Source of the DNA: an uncultured Veillonella sp.
GTDB lineage: Bacteria; Bacillota; Negativicutes; Veillonellales; Veillonellaceae
NCBI GenBank assembly: GCA_900556785.1
Contig: USQK01000039.1
Span: 1 to 15,855, forward strand
DNA length: 15,855 nt
Reading direction: 5' to 3'
Shown here: piece after piece, positions 1-6,859 of the stretch
How positions within the stretch are numbered: position 1 is the first letter of the stretch
How the letters are laid out: every line of letters starts with the position of its first letter
Position numbers and translations under genes: made by a program
The notes under the pieces: model-generated
Seen by the model: only the letters and a program-made list of their open reading frames with translations
The model's database searches: none
What the model was told of the DNA's origin: nothing

Positions 1-6
1 CAACAT

Positions 7-43
7 TAGGCGGTAAGACTTTTGTCTTACCGCCTATTTTTTA
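7..43 (+). terminator. Intrinsic terminator of the gene upstream of the window
   Basis: A perfect 13-bp stem (7-19 paired with 24-36, GC-rich in the middle) closes on a TTTT loop and is followed by a T run at 37-42. This is a classical intrinsic terminator. It probably ends a rightward gene that lies outside the window, and it isolates the 106-897 gene from that transcription. Confidence 0.9.
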
Positions 44-105
44 TATATTTATATTTGTGAATTAATATACAATTATATACATTTTTGTTTGATTGAGGTG
101 ATAAT

Positions 106-897
106 ATGGATCAAGGTGTGATTGATTATATTGCTAATGTCTTTGATATACCAAAGCTTGCACAACCTGTAAGTGCTGTCCAAATGCCTTTACCGTTAAC
201 ACGATTGGCTGAGATACCATTAGATAGTTCTGTTAATCAGTGCCAAGGCTTTTGTTATAACTCAAAAAAAGATGTATTTGTTCTCGCATGTATAAATGCT
301 GATAATACAAAGCAAATTATTTATGAAATTAATCCCACAACGTTGCAAGTGGCTGCTAAGTATGAATATAGTCAAAAACGTTTATTAGGTCATATGAATA
401 CGTTAACCTATAATCCGAATAACAATCGCTACTATACTACTAATGCTGTTGTAGATGGATATATTGTTACGCCTATAGAGGCGGATAGTATGATTGTTGA
501 AGCGCCTATTAAATTGAAAGAAAAGGTATTTAATTTTGCCTTTGATAAAGAGCGTAATGAATATGTGTCGATTGTGCCTTTAACAAATTCTCATCGTACT
601 ATTAACTACTATGATTCAAATTTTAATAAGGTAAAAACGTATAAGATTGATGCAGAGCATACCGATTTAAATAATAATGGTGCTTACGCTGCTAATGGTA
701 ACACTATTTTTACAACCTTAACGACCTTTGTTTTCGTCGATGATGAAGGCGTAGTAAAGAATATAAGTCCTTATACTTCAGGTATGGAAGTAGAGGATAT
801 GGATTACCGTAATGGTCAGATGTACGTGGCGGTTAACCGTAAAGGTAAGGTAGAAATTTACAGTCTATCCACATTGCCATTCTCTGTAAATGCCTAG
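106..897 (+). CDS. Hypothetical protein with beta-propeller-like repeats
   Basis: I do not recognise this 263-residue protein. The start is the ATG at 106, five bases after GAGGTG (95-100). It has no signal peptide, membrane segment or lipobox, so it is probably cytoplasmic. After a poorly structured N-terminus, units of about 40 residues recur near residues 47-86, 96-136, 142-182, 191-222 and 228-255. Each has a hydrophobic strand, an N/D-rich turn, a strand rich in Y, V and I, and another turn, for example FCYNSKKDVFVL, LTYNPNNNRYYTT and FAFDKERNEYVSI. This pattern is typical of WD/NHL/lactonase-type beta-propellers, here about five blades. No catalytic motif is visible. The gene stands alone between a terminator and the acpS promoter. 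A phage-tail or surface origin is possible, but nothing supports it. The coding call is firm; the fold is inference. Confidence 0.85.
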   Translation: MDQGVIDYIANVFDIPKLAQPVSAVQMPLPLTRLAEIPLDSSVNQCQGFCYNSKKDVFVLACINADNTKQIIYEINPTTLQVAAKYEYSQKRLLGHMNTLTYNPNNNRYYTTNAVVDGYIVTPIEADSMIVEAPIKLKEKVFNFAFDKERNEYVSIVPLTNSHRTINYYDSNFNKVKTYKIDAEHTDLNNNGAYAANGNTIFTTLTTFVFVDDEGVVKNISPYTSGMEVEDMDYRNGQMYVAVNRKGKVEIYSLSTLPFSVNA

Positions 898-930
898 ATT
901 TTATCTATGTTTTTATCCACTTTAAGAGTG

Positions 931-960
931 TATAATATAAATGTTAGGATGATTTAGGAG
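931..960 (+). promoter_or_regulatory. Putative promoter -10 and RBS of the acpS operon
   Basis: A perfect -10 hexamer, TATAAT, lies at 931-936, about 30 bases before the acpS ATG. TAGGAG at 955-960 is the ribosome binding site, five bases from the ATG. No good -35 is seen 16-18 bases upstream (the best is TGTTTT at 908-913), so this promoter is plausible but weakly supported. Confidence 0.45.
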
Positions 961-965
961 TTATT

Positions 966-1337
966 ATGAAATTAGGGAATGATATTATAGAAATTGACCG
1001 CATCCGTCAAGCTTTAGAGAAATCTCAATCATTTCGCGACCGTGTATATACGCCTCATGAGATTGATTATTGTGAAAGTCGAAATAAGGGGCGTTACGAG
1101 TCTTATGCCGGTATATATGCCGCTAAAGAGGCTTTCATTAAAGCATTAGGTACGGGAATGCGTCATGGGTCGTGGCAAGATATAGAAATCGGTCATGATG
1201 AATTAGGGGCTCCCTTAATTCGTTTACAAGATACTTTTAAAGATATTTATGAAACATTAGGCTATACGGATACACATGTGTCCATTAGTCATTGCAAAGC
1301 ATATGCAATGAGTACAGTTATACTTGAAGGAGCATAA
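966..1337 (+). CDS. acpS: Holo-[acyl-carrier-protein] synthase
   Basis: The enzyme transfers 4'-phosphopantetheine from CoA to the serine of acyl carrier protein, which activates ACP for fatty-acid synthesis in the cytoplasm. The 123 residues match the usual AcpS length of about 120-130. Seen in the sequence: the N-terminal GNDIIEI motif with Mg-binding Asp6; the AAKEAFIKALGTG motif (residues 52-64) with Glu55 as the second metal ligand and the lysine-rich CoA contact; and a C-terminal VSISHCKAYA segment (105-114) typical of the family. The ATG at 966 has a good TAGGAG site. The gene is first of a compact operon: its stop codon is one base from the start of nnr, whose ribosome binding site lies inside acpS. 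An acpS-nnr neighbourhood is common in bacteria. Confidence 0.95.
   Translation: MKLGNDIIEIDRIRQALEKSQSFRDRVYTPHEIDYCESRNKGRYESYAGIYAAKEAFIKALGTGMRHGSWQDIEIGHDELGAPLIRLQDTFKDIYETLGYTDTHVSISHCKAYAMSTVILEGA
1326..1332 (+). promoter_or_regulatory. Ribosome binding site fixing the nnr start
   Basis: GAAGGAG lies inside the end of acpS, six bases before the ATG at 1339. It rules out the in-frame TTG at 1324, which would lie upstream of the site and add five residues. Confidence 0.8.
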
Positions 1338-1338
1338 G

Positions 1339-2910
1339 ATGCAAATATTAACAACTGAAGATGCTCGATATATAGATCAAGAAGTACCTAAGCAATTAGG
1401 TGTTTCTTTAGAAATTTTAATGGAAAATGCAGGACGTGGCATTGTGGATGCTTTGTGGGGACAATATGACTTGTTTTCCTTAGATAATGCACGTTCTATC
1501 AATAGTTTTGTACTATTTATCTGTGGTACAGGTAATAATGGGGCAGATGGCCTTGTAGCAGCTCGTCATCTTTTAGAGCAAGGTGTACCTGTACAAATTG
1601 CACTAGTAGGTGATATGAGCAAATGTAGCGACCTTTTTGCAGTTCAACTCAAGAGATGTGAAGCAATGGGCTGTATTATTGATATGTTTGATGATTTTAA
1701 TGATTGGTCAAATGTAGCTATAGTTGTAGAAGGCATTATGGGAACAGGGTTAGCTGGACGTCTTCGAGATACCACAATAGATATATTGCACGTTATTGAT
1801 ACTATGCGTAGTCAATATAATTTTGATTTGTGGGCTATTGATGTACCTGCAGGTGTTGATGCAACTGCTGGTCAAATCTCAGAGGGCACATTGTCTTATG
1901 ATTATACAGTAACCTTTGGTGCGATAAAACAAGGTCTATTATTGTATCCTGGCAAGGCTATAGGAGGAACAGTTATTGTTGCCCCTTTAGGAGCTCCGTG
2001 GCAGCAAGTATTAGTTAATCGTGATAGCACTATAACTATTGATTCAGATTTAGCAGAAACACTAATTAATTATCGAGTTCCAATGGCTCATAAAGGAGTA
2101 AATGGAAATACCCTAATTATTGGTGGCTCTAGTGATATGGTGGGCGCCCCCATGTTGGCTGCAGAAGCTGCTGTTCATAGTGGTGCTGGTAAAGTTACAT
2201 TGTGTGTTCCAGAGATAATTAAACGGGCAGTACAAGGACGTATCATACCAGAAGTGATGGTTACCTCTATCAATGAAAACCACTCCATTTATGAAGGCCG
2301 TCAAGTAGTTGCTATTGGCCCCGGTTTGGGACGTACAATAGATATTCCGGATTTAGTAAATCATGTTATTGATTGCTATGAAGGTGCTCTAGTCATTGAT
2401 GCTGATGCGTTATATGCATTAGGTCATGTGGGATCTGTAGATAAAGATGCATTGCGAGATGGTAAGGTTGAGTCTATATATAAGATGGAACGACAGTTAC
2501 CATATTGCGTGATGACACCTCATTTAGGTGAATTTAGTAGACTTATTGATTTGCCTATAAAATGGATTGAACGTCACTATATTACATTGGCACGAGCATT
2601 TGCTAAGGCTCATCAGGTAGTACTTGTTCTAAAAGGAATTCCTTCTGTTGTGGCACTACCTGATGGTACAGTATATGTTAATACTATCGGAAACGCTGGT
2701 ATGGGAACTGGCGGTATGGGGGATGTATTAACCGGAGTCATTGCAGGCTTTATCAGCCAAGGCTATTCCTTACAGGATAGTGCCATTTTAGGGGTCTATG
2801 TACATAGCCGCAGTGCAGATATACTAAGTGATACGAAAACTTGGGGATATACACCTAGTGATGTAAGTACTTCTATAGGCTGTGTCATTAGTGAATTATT
2901 GGGAGAATAA
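1339..2910 (+). CDS. nnr: Bifunctional NAD(P)H-hydrate epimerase / ADP-dependent NAD(P)H-hydrate dehydratase
   Basis: This is a metabolite-repair enzyme. The N-terminal domain (YjeF_N, residues about 1-215) interconverts R- and S-NAD(P)HX. The C-terminal ribokinase-like domain (about 240-520) dehydrates S-NAD(P)HX back to NAD(P)H using ADP. The 523-residue length fits the fused bacterial form. Epimerase motifs: GTGNNGADGL at 63-72, EGIMGTG at 131-137 and DVPAGVDA at 168-175. Dehydratase motifs: GNTLIIGGS at 256-264, IGPGLGR at 326-332, DADAL at 354-358, TPHLGEF at 393-399 and GNAGMGTGGMGDVLTG at 451-466, whose GMGDVLTG holds the expected catalytic aspartate. A small oddity is Glu131 where most homologues have Asp (DAxxGTG). 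The start is the ATG at 1339. The stop is followed two bases later by the next gene. Confidence 0.95.
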   Translation: MQILTTEDARYIDQEVPKQLGVSLEILMENAGRGIVDALWGQYDLFSLDNARSINSFVLFICGTGNNGADGLVAARHLLEQGVPVQIALVGDMSKCSDLFAVQLKRCEAMGCIIDMFDDFNDWSNVAIVVEGIMGTGLAGRLRDTTIDILHVIDTMRSQYNFDLWAIDVPAGVDATAGQISEGTLSYDYTVTFGAIKQGLLLYPGKAIGGTVIVAPLGAPWQQVLVNRDSTITIDSDLAETLINYRVPMAHKGVNGNTLIIGGSSDMVGAPMLAAEAAVHSGAGKVTLCVPEIIKRAVQGRIIPEVMVTSINENHSIYEGRQVVAIGPGLGRTIDIPDLVNHVIDCYEGALVIDADALYALGHVGSVDKDALRDGKVESIYKMERQLPYCVMTPHLGEFSRLIDLPIKWIERHYITLARAFAKAHQVVLVLKGIPSVVALPDGTVYVNTIGNAGMGTGGMGDVLTGVIAGFISQGYSLQDSAILGVYVHSRSADILSDTKTWGYTPSDVSTSIGCVISELLGE

Positions 2911-2912
2911 GA

Positions 2913-3857
2913 ATGACAAATAAAATACAACGCTTTATAGCTTTTTTATTAGTGCTATGTATTCCAATCTTTTCTATTGCAGGATGTACGAATAAAGATG
3001 TAGCTAATGCTGCTAATCAGGCGACCTCTAGTGCTAATGGGGCTTACTCTATTGATACTAAGACAACTACACCTGAAGGTAAGCTAGATGTATATATGTT
3101 AGATATCGGTCAAGGGGATGCTATACTGCTTAAGGTTGGCGATGAATATAGTATGATCGATACAGGTGACATAGAGCATCGTGAAAATATTGTAGCTCAG
3201 CTAAAATCTATGGGTGTTACGAAGTTAAAAAATATTATCATTACACATCCACATGCTGATCATATGGGTGGATTCTATGCTATTGCGAAAGCTATGCCCA
3301 TTGAACATGTGTATGATGATGGTATTTCTGTTGATAATAATATGTATAAAACCTATGAGAAATGGATTGATAAAAATAAAATCCAACGCTCCACATTGCG
3401 TAGTGGAGATGTAGTTGATTTTGGTCACGGTGCTATATTTGTAGTATATGCACCATGGGCGGAACCTTTAACAGATAAAAAAGGGGCGCCAGATCTTAAT
3501 AATAACTCTATCGTAGGTAAATTAATTTTTGGTAAATTCTCTATGCTCTTTACTGGTGATGCAGAATTACAAGAAGAGAAAAAACTCATAAAAGAGCAGA
3601 ACTCTAGACTGTTTTCTCGTGTTCTTAAGGTAGGACATCACGGTTCTCGCACAAGTAGCTCTGAAGATTTTTTGAAATCTATTAAACCAGAAAGTGCATT
3701 AATTTCAAATGGCATGTATAATAGTTATGGTCATCCTCACGATATAACATTGCGTCGTTTGCAGGAGAACAATATTGCCATTTACCGTACAGATACGATG
3801 GGACGTATTCACATTAGTACGGATGGGAATGAATGGCAAATTACAACTGAACGTTAG
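2913..3857 (+). CDS. Lipoprotein with ComEC-type metallo-beta-lactamase domain
   Basis: The protein is a 314-residue predicted lipoprotein. A short basic N-terminus and hydrophobic stretch end in the lipobox SIAGC (Cys25), so it should be anchored outside the inner membrane. The mature part is a metallo-beta-lactamase-fold hydrolase of the type found at the C-terminus of the DNA-uptake protein ComEC. The metal motifs are complete: THPHADHMGG (His112, His114, Asp116, His117), FTGDAE (Asp216), VGHHGS (His242, His243) and YGHPH (His274, His276). In the family such domains are phosphodiesterases or nucleases; for this stand-alone version the substrate is unknown. The ComEC channel domain is absent. 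The start is the ATG at 2913, with GGGAGAA at 2901-2906 inside the end of nnr, so it is cotranslated with acpS-nnr. A role in extracellular DNA or nucleotide breakdown is inference. Confidence 0.85.
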   Translation: MTNKIQRFIAFLLVLCIPIFSIAGCTNKDVANAANQATSSANGAYSIDTKTTTPEGKLDVYMLDIGQGDAILLKVGDEYSMIDTGDIEHRENIVAQLKSMGVTKLKNIIITHPHADHMGGFYAIAKAMPIEHVYDDGISVDNNMYKTYEKWIDKNKIQRSTLRSGDVVDFGHGAIFVVYAPWAEPLTDKKGAPDLNNNSIVGKLIFGKFSMLFTGDAELQEEKKLIKEQNSRLFSRVLKVGHHGSRTSSSEDFLKSIKPESALISNGMYNSYGHPHDITLRRLQENNIAIYRTDTMGRIHISTDGNEWQITTER

Positions 3858-3871
3858 TATCGATTGCATAG

Positions 3872-3905
3872 CACAAAAATTAATTTTAAGCAACTGATTT
3901 TTGTG
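3872..3905 (+). terminator. A/T-rich inverted repeat, possible weak terminator
   Basis: CACAAAAAT (3872-3880) pairs perfectly with ATTTTTGTG (3897-3905) across a 16-base loop, 15 bases after the stop of the lipoprotein gene. The position suits a terminator of the acpS operon, but the stem is short and A/T-rich and no T run follows. It may only be a weak stop or a 3'-end processing structure. Confidence 0.3.
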
Positions 3906-3943
3906 TGTACTGTATAAAGACTTTATATAGTAATATGTATAAT
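3901..3943 (+). promoter_or_regulatory. Putative promoter(s) of the amidase operon
   Basis: Two overlapping candidates are seen. TTGTGT (3901-3906) with a 17-base spacer leads to TATATA (3924-3929). A perfect TATAAT lies at 3938-3943, preceded by TG but without a good -35. Either would start transcription near 3936-3950 and give a leader of about 150-165 bases before the amidase start codon. Confidence 0.45.
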
Positions 3944-3974
3944 CGGCATACTAATCTTCATGTTTGTATGAAAT

Positions 3975-4048
3975 AATCTATCTATAATCTAACATTAGTT
4001 TATGGATAGATTGGAACGATGAGACTTTGATTCACAAAGAGATCATCG
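3975..4048 (+). promoter_or_regulatory. Structured 5' leader of the amidase gene: two adjacent hairpins
   Basis: Hairpin 1 pairs 3975-3987 with 4000-4012: 13 pairs including one G-U. It is topped by a T-T mismatch, three more pairs (3989-3991 with 3996-3998) and the loop ACAT. Hairpin 2 pairs CGATGA (4017-4022) with TCATCG (4043-4048), then CTTTG (4025-4029) with CAAAG (4035-4039) around the loop ATTCA. No T run follows, so they are not simple terminators. TAGATTGGA occurs in the right flank of hairpin 1 (4007-4015) and again over the Shine-Dalgarno (4085-4093), which allows alternative pairing. I recognise no known riboswitch class. Confidence 0.5.
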
Positions 4049-4090
4049 ACTCATCTCTATGGTTTGGACACTACGTATGTCAGTTAGATT

Positions 4091-4096
4091 GGAGTG
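4091..4096 (+). promoter_or_regulatory. Ribosome binding site fixing the TTG start of the amidase
   Basis: GGAGTG lies six bases before the TTG at 4103. The in-frame GTG at 4094 is part of this site and so cannot be the start, and the nearby ATG at 4098 is out of frame. Confidence 0.7.
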
Positions 4097-4102
4097 AATG
4101 TA

Positions 4103-5200
4103 TTGCGTAAACTATTTTTTATGTGCCTTGCTGTCTTGATGGCTTTACCTCTATTCTTGACTCAAGCAAAGGCAGCTAATCTTGAAGATGCTCGATGGGT
4201 GACACGAACTGATGCACCTGTACCATATGTTCGTATGGTAATGGATTTATCAGCACCTGTGAAAGCATCTGCATCGATTAGCAAAGATGGGAAAACGACG
4301 ACTGTTACCTTAAATAACACAAAGCTAAAAACTGCTAAAGCGAATATTAATATGGACTCTAGTATAGCTAGTTCTGCCAGACTTACAGAGGATGGCAGAG
4401 ATGTGAAGGTAACAATCAAGACACCTTCATCTATCGATACGAGTGATGTAAAGGTATTTTCCCTAAAGAAAGATACGGTTAATAAGAAACCGTATCGCAT
4501 CGTTGTAGATGTACAGAAAAAAGGTGTAGTAGCTAAACCTGCTTACTATGGTAAACGTCCATCTCCTTCTGCACATCCTGCGAAAAATATGCCCACAGGA
4601 TCTGGTAAGTATTCTATTAGCGGTGGTTTATCTGGCAAGACAATTACTATTGACCCAGGTCATGGTGGTAGTGACTCTGGTGCCGTTGGACCACATGGTG
4701 TACAAGAGAAAAATATTACACTACCGATTTCTATGTACTTGAAAAAAGCCTTAGAAAATCGTGGCGCTAAAGTGCTTATGACTCGTACTACAGACGTAGA
4801 CGTATATGGTCCTAATGCAAGTGGTGTTGATGAATTAGGCGCTCGTGTTAATGTAGCGAACCGTAGCAATTCTGATGCGCTCATCAGCGTGCATATTAAC
4901 GCATTTAACAATCCAAGTGTTGGTGGTATTGCAACATACTACTATGCTAAAACAGGTAATGATGCTCGTTTAGCACAAAAGGTACAATCTCAAATTGCTA
5001 GTGTACCAGGATTCAATGGTGACCGTGGCATTCAAGAAGGCAACTTGTATGTATTAAGACATACTAATATGCCTGCCATTCTTGTAGAGCTCGGATTTAT
5101 TTCCAATCCTAATGAGGAACGTGCATTGCAATCTCCTCAAACACAAGAAGACTTTGCTAATCGCATTGCCAATGGTATTGCTAGTTACTTTGGAGGTTAA
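4103..5200 (+). CDS. Secreted N-acetylmuramoyl-L-alanine amidase (AMIN + Amidase_3)
   Basis: The enzyme cleaves the bond between N-acetylmuramic acid and L-alanine in peptidoglycan and acts in the periplasm. The 365-residue product (TTG start) has a signal peptide, with LFFMCLAVLMALPLFLTQAKA ending near residue 24 at an AKA cleavage site. An AMIN domain (about 28-138), which targets such enzymes to the wall or septum, is followed by a Pro/Ser/Gly-rich linker (145-175) and a zinc amidase domain (178-365). Zinc ligands are His187 (DPGHGG), Glu202 (QEKNI) and His264 (SVHIN); catalytic Glu329 lies in VELGFISN. This is the AmiC/CwlB type. It is the first gene of a two-gene operon with the GerMN lipoprotein, whose ribosome binding site overlaps its end. 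The leader hairpins suggest post-transcriptional control. The symbol is left blank because amiA, amiC and cwlD cannot be told apart from this. Confidence 0.93.
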   Translation: MRKLFFMCLAVLMALPLFLTQAKAANLEDARWVTRTDAPVPYVRMVMDLSAPVKASASISKDGKTTTVTLNNTKLKTAKANINMDSSIASSARLTEDGRDVKVTIKTPSSIDTSDVKVFSLKKDTVNKKPYRIVVDVQKKGVVAKPAYYGKRPSPSAHPAKNMPTGSGKYSISGGLSGKTITIDPGHGGSDSGAVGPHGVQEKNITLPISMYLKKALENRGAKVLMTRTTDVDVYGPNASGVDELGARVNVANRSNSDALISVHINAFNNPSVGGIATYYYAKTGNDARLAQKVQSQIASVPGFNGDRGIQEGNLYVLRHTNMPAILVELGFISNPNEERALQSPQTQEDFANRIANGIASYFGG

Positions 5201-5203
5201 TCG

Positions 5204-5764
5204 ATGAAATTACGTAAACAAGTTCTGTCGATCCTCTGTGTAGGCTTGCTTGCATTTGTAGCAGGTTGTACACCTAATCAAGCTCCTACAACAGGTAAAA
5301 GTGAACCTGTGCAAGAGATGAAAGTCAATAAGGATGCAGAAACAACGAAAGTATCTCAAGAAAAGGTTAAGATGGCCTTCTTTGTTCCAACAGAGGATGG
5401 CTCAGGGGTAACACAATCAACTGTTGAGATGGAGGCGGATAAAGTAACGCCTAAAGCCGCTCTTCTAGCGATGTTAAAAGCCGATAGAGCACAAAAATAT
5501 CCAGTATTCTCTAAGGATATTCAAATCACATCTGTTACTGTAAAGGACGGTATTGCTTCTGTAGAAGTGAATGATGCTTTCGTAAAAGGTAATGGTGGGG
5601 ACTTAACTGTTAAATTGCAAATGGCTGCCATTGTAAATACATTGACATCCTTTGATAATATTAATGGCGTTCTCTTCGTTAATAATGGTAAAAAGGTTCC
5701 TACTGTAGGTTCCTTTGATACGAAAGATCCTGTTAAACGGATGACAAACCTAATTAAAAAATAA
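5204..5764 (+). CDS. GerMN-domain lipoprotein
   Basis: The protein is a 186-residue predicted lipoprotein. The hydrophobic signal ends in the lipobox FVAGC, with Cys22 as the lipidation site, followed by a 30-residue flexible Thr/Gln/Glu/Lys-rich linker. Residues about 55-170 match the GerMN domain: a KVKMAFFVP strand, the VTPKAALLAML helix, the VTVKDGIASVEVNDAF hairpin, then the KLQMAAIVNTLTSF helix and VLFVNNGKKV. GerM was named from Bacillus spore germination, but single-domain GerMN lipoproteins are widespread in non-sporing bacteria and have no agreed enzyme activity. The ATG at 5204 follows TGGAGG (5191-5196), which overlaps the amidase end, so the two are cotranslated. A role as partner or regulator of the neighbouring amidase at the envelope is inference from context. 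A terminator follows directly. Confidence 0.88.
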   Translation: MKLRKQVLSILCVGLLAFVAGCTPNQAPTTGKSEPVQEMKVNKDAETTKVSQEKVKMAFFVPTEDGSGVTQSTVEMEADKVTPKAALLAMLKADRAQKYPVFSKDIQITSVTVKDGIASVEVNDAFVKGNGGDLTVKLQMAAIVNTLTSFDNINGVLFVNNGKKVPTVGSFDTKDPVKRMTNLIKK

Positions 5765-5781
5765 TTATCTTAGGCTCATTG

Positions 5782-5827
5782 ATAGCAGATAGTTGATATA
5801 TCAACTATCTGCTATTTTTGTTGTCTT
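5782..5827 (+). terminator. Strong intrinsic terminator of the amidase-GerMN operon
   Basis: A perfect 15-bp stem (5782-5796 with 5801-5815) closes on TATA and is followed by a T-rich tract (TTTTGTTGTCTTTT). It separates the envelope operon from thiL. Confidence 0.9.
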
Positions 5828-5848
5828 TTATATATGTTACAATACAAT
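5821..5848 (+). promoter_or_regulatory. Putative promoter of the thiL-tsa operon
   Basis: TTGTCT (5821-5826), a 16-base spacer and TACAAT (5843-5848) lie just after the terminator and about 30 bases before the thiL ATG. A TATACT at 5852-5857 is an alternative -10. The match is fair, and position is the main support. Confidence 0.4.
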
Positions 5849-5868
5849 ATGTATACTAATCGGAAGCC

Positions 5869-5873
5869 AGGTG
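5869..5873 (+). promoter_or_regulatory. Ribosome binding site fixing the thiL start
   Basis: AGGTG lies five bases before the ATG at 5879. The in-frame ATG at 5834 has no such site, falls next to the putative promoter, and would add 15 residues that are foreign to the ThiL family. Confidence 0.75.
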
Positions 5874-5878
5874 ATGAG

Positions 5879-6859
5879 ATGCAATTAAAAGATGTAGGGG
5901 AGTTTAATTTCATAAGCCACATTCAAAATGATACAATACATGATCCGAGTACTGTAATTACAGGGATTGGTGATGATTGCGCAGTGTATCGTGCTACAGA
6001 TGAAACAGATCAACTAATTAGTACAGATACGATGGTGGAAGGTGTTCATTTTAGCTTTCGCTATATGAAACCTTATGATGTCGGCTATCGTCTCATGACC
6101 GCTAATTTAAGTGATATTGCTGCTATGGGGGGGACTCCTCGACAAATAGTGTTATCTGTGGCGGCACCTGAATATGTTGATACTGCTATTCTAGATGAAA
6201 TCTATAGAGGCATTAAAGCTCAATGTGCTAGATATCATCTCAATATACTTGGTGGAGATACGGTGCGTACGGAAGGACCTATGGTGTGGACTGTTACCAT
6301 CATAGGCGAGGTTCCTACTGGTACTGCTATTATGCGTAGTGGTGCGCAAGTTGGCGATATTGTGGGCGTTACAAATTATGTAGGTTATGCTTCCACAGGT
6401 TTAGGTGCGTTATCCTATAATTTAGATGGCTATACTATGACGAAGGTTGGTCATCAACGACCTGATCCACAAATTGAATTAGGTCAACAATTGAGACAAC
6501 TGGGAGTTCATAGTATGAATGATATTAGTGATGGTCTTGGTAGTGAATTAAACGAAATTGCATCGGCTAGTAACGTATCTATTGTTATAGAGGAAAAAGC
6601 TATTCCACTTCATGAAGAAACTTATGAATTAGCTAAGTATTTACAAACTAATCCAGTGGATTATGCATTATATGGTGGTGAGGATTTTCAACTAGTATTC
6701 ACGGCGCCTAAAGCATTGATTCCTAAATTAGAGAATTTATCTGGCATTACTATAATCGGTGAAGTTATATCTGGACCATGTCATGTTCAGATGGTAACAC
6801 CGGATAAAACGATTAAGACCATAGAAGCGAAAGGATATAATCATTTTCATGAATCATAA
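5879..6859 (+). CDS. thiL: Thiamine-monophosphate kinase
   Basis: ThiL phosphorylates thiamine monophosphate with ATP to thiamine diphosphate, the last step of cofactor synthesis, in the cytoplasm. With the ATG at 5879 the protein is 326 residues, the usual ThiL length. It belongs to the PurM/ThiL fold. Visible motifs: GIGDDCAV (29-36) with the metal-binding aspartates; DTMVEGVHF (50-58); ANLSDIAAMGG (75-85), the typical ThiL/PurM signature; GGDTVR (125-130); MNDISDGL (213-220) with further metal ligands; and YGGEDFQL (265-272). No other thiamine genes are in the window, so the gene sits here as part of the thiL-tsaE-tsaB-rimI-tsaD cluster common in Firmicutes and other bacteria. Its last 11 bases overlap tsaE. 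Confidence 0.95.
   Translation: MQLKDVGEFNFISHIQNDTIHDPSTVITGIGDDCAVYRATDETDQLISTDTMVEGVHFSFRYMKPYDVGYRLMTANLSDIAAMGGTPRQIVLSVAAPEYVDTAILDEIYRGIKAQCARYHLNILGGDTVRTEGPMVWTVTIIGEVPTGTAIMRSGAQVGDIVGVTNYVGYASTGLGALSYNLDGYTMTKVGHQRPDPQIELGQQLRQLGVHSMNDISDGLGSELNEIASASNVSIVIEEKAIPLHEETYELAKYLQTNPVDYALYGGEDFQLVFTAPKALIPKLENLSGITIIGEVISGPCHVQMVTPDKTIKTIEAKGYNHFHES

Noticed and set aside
3957..3972. Hairpin TTCAT-GTTTGT-ATGAA with a six-base loop, tested as an ANTAR target.
   Set aside because: The loop lacks A at position 1 and G at position 4, and no matching second hairpin with a terminator follows.
929..5857. TG directly abutting a -10 box (TGTATAAT at 929-936 and 3936-3943, TGTATACT at 5850-5857), as a possible shared promoter class.
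   Set aside because: The TG is one base too close for an extended -10, -35 boxes are poor, and three such octamers are unremarkable in AT-rich intergenic DNA.
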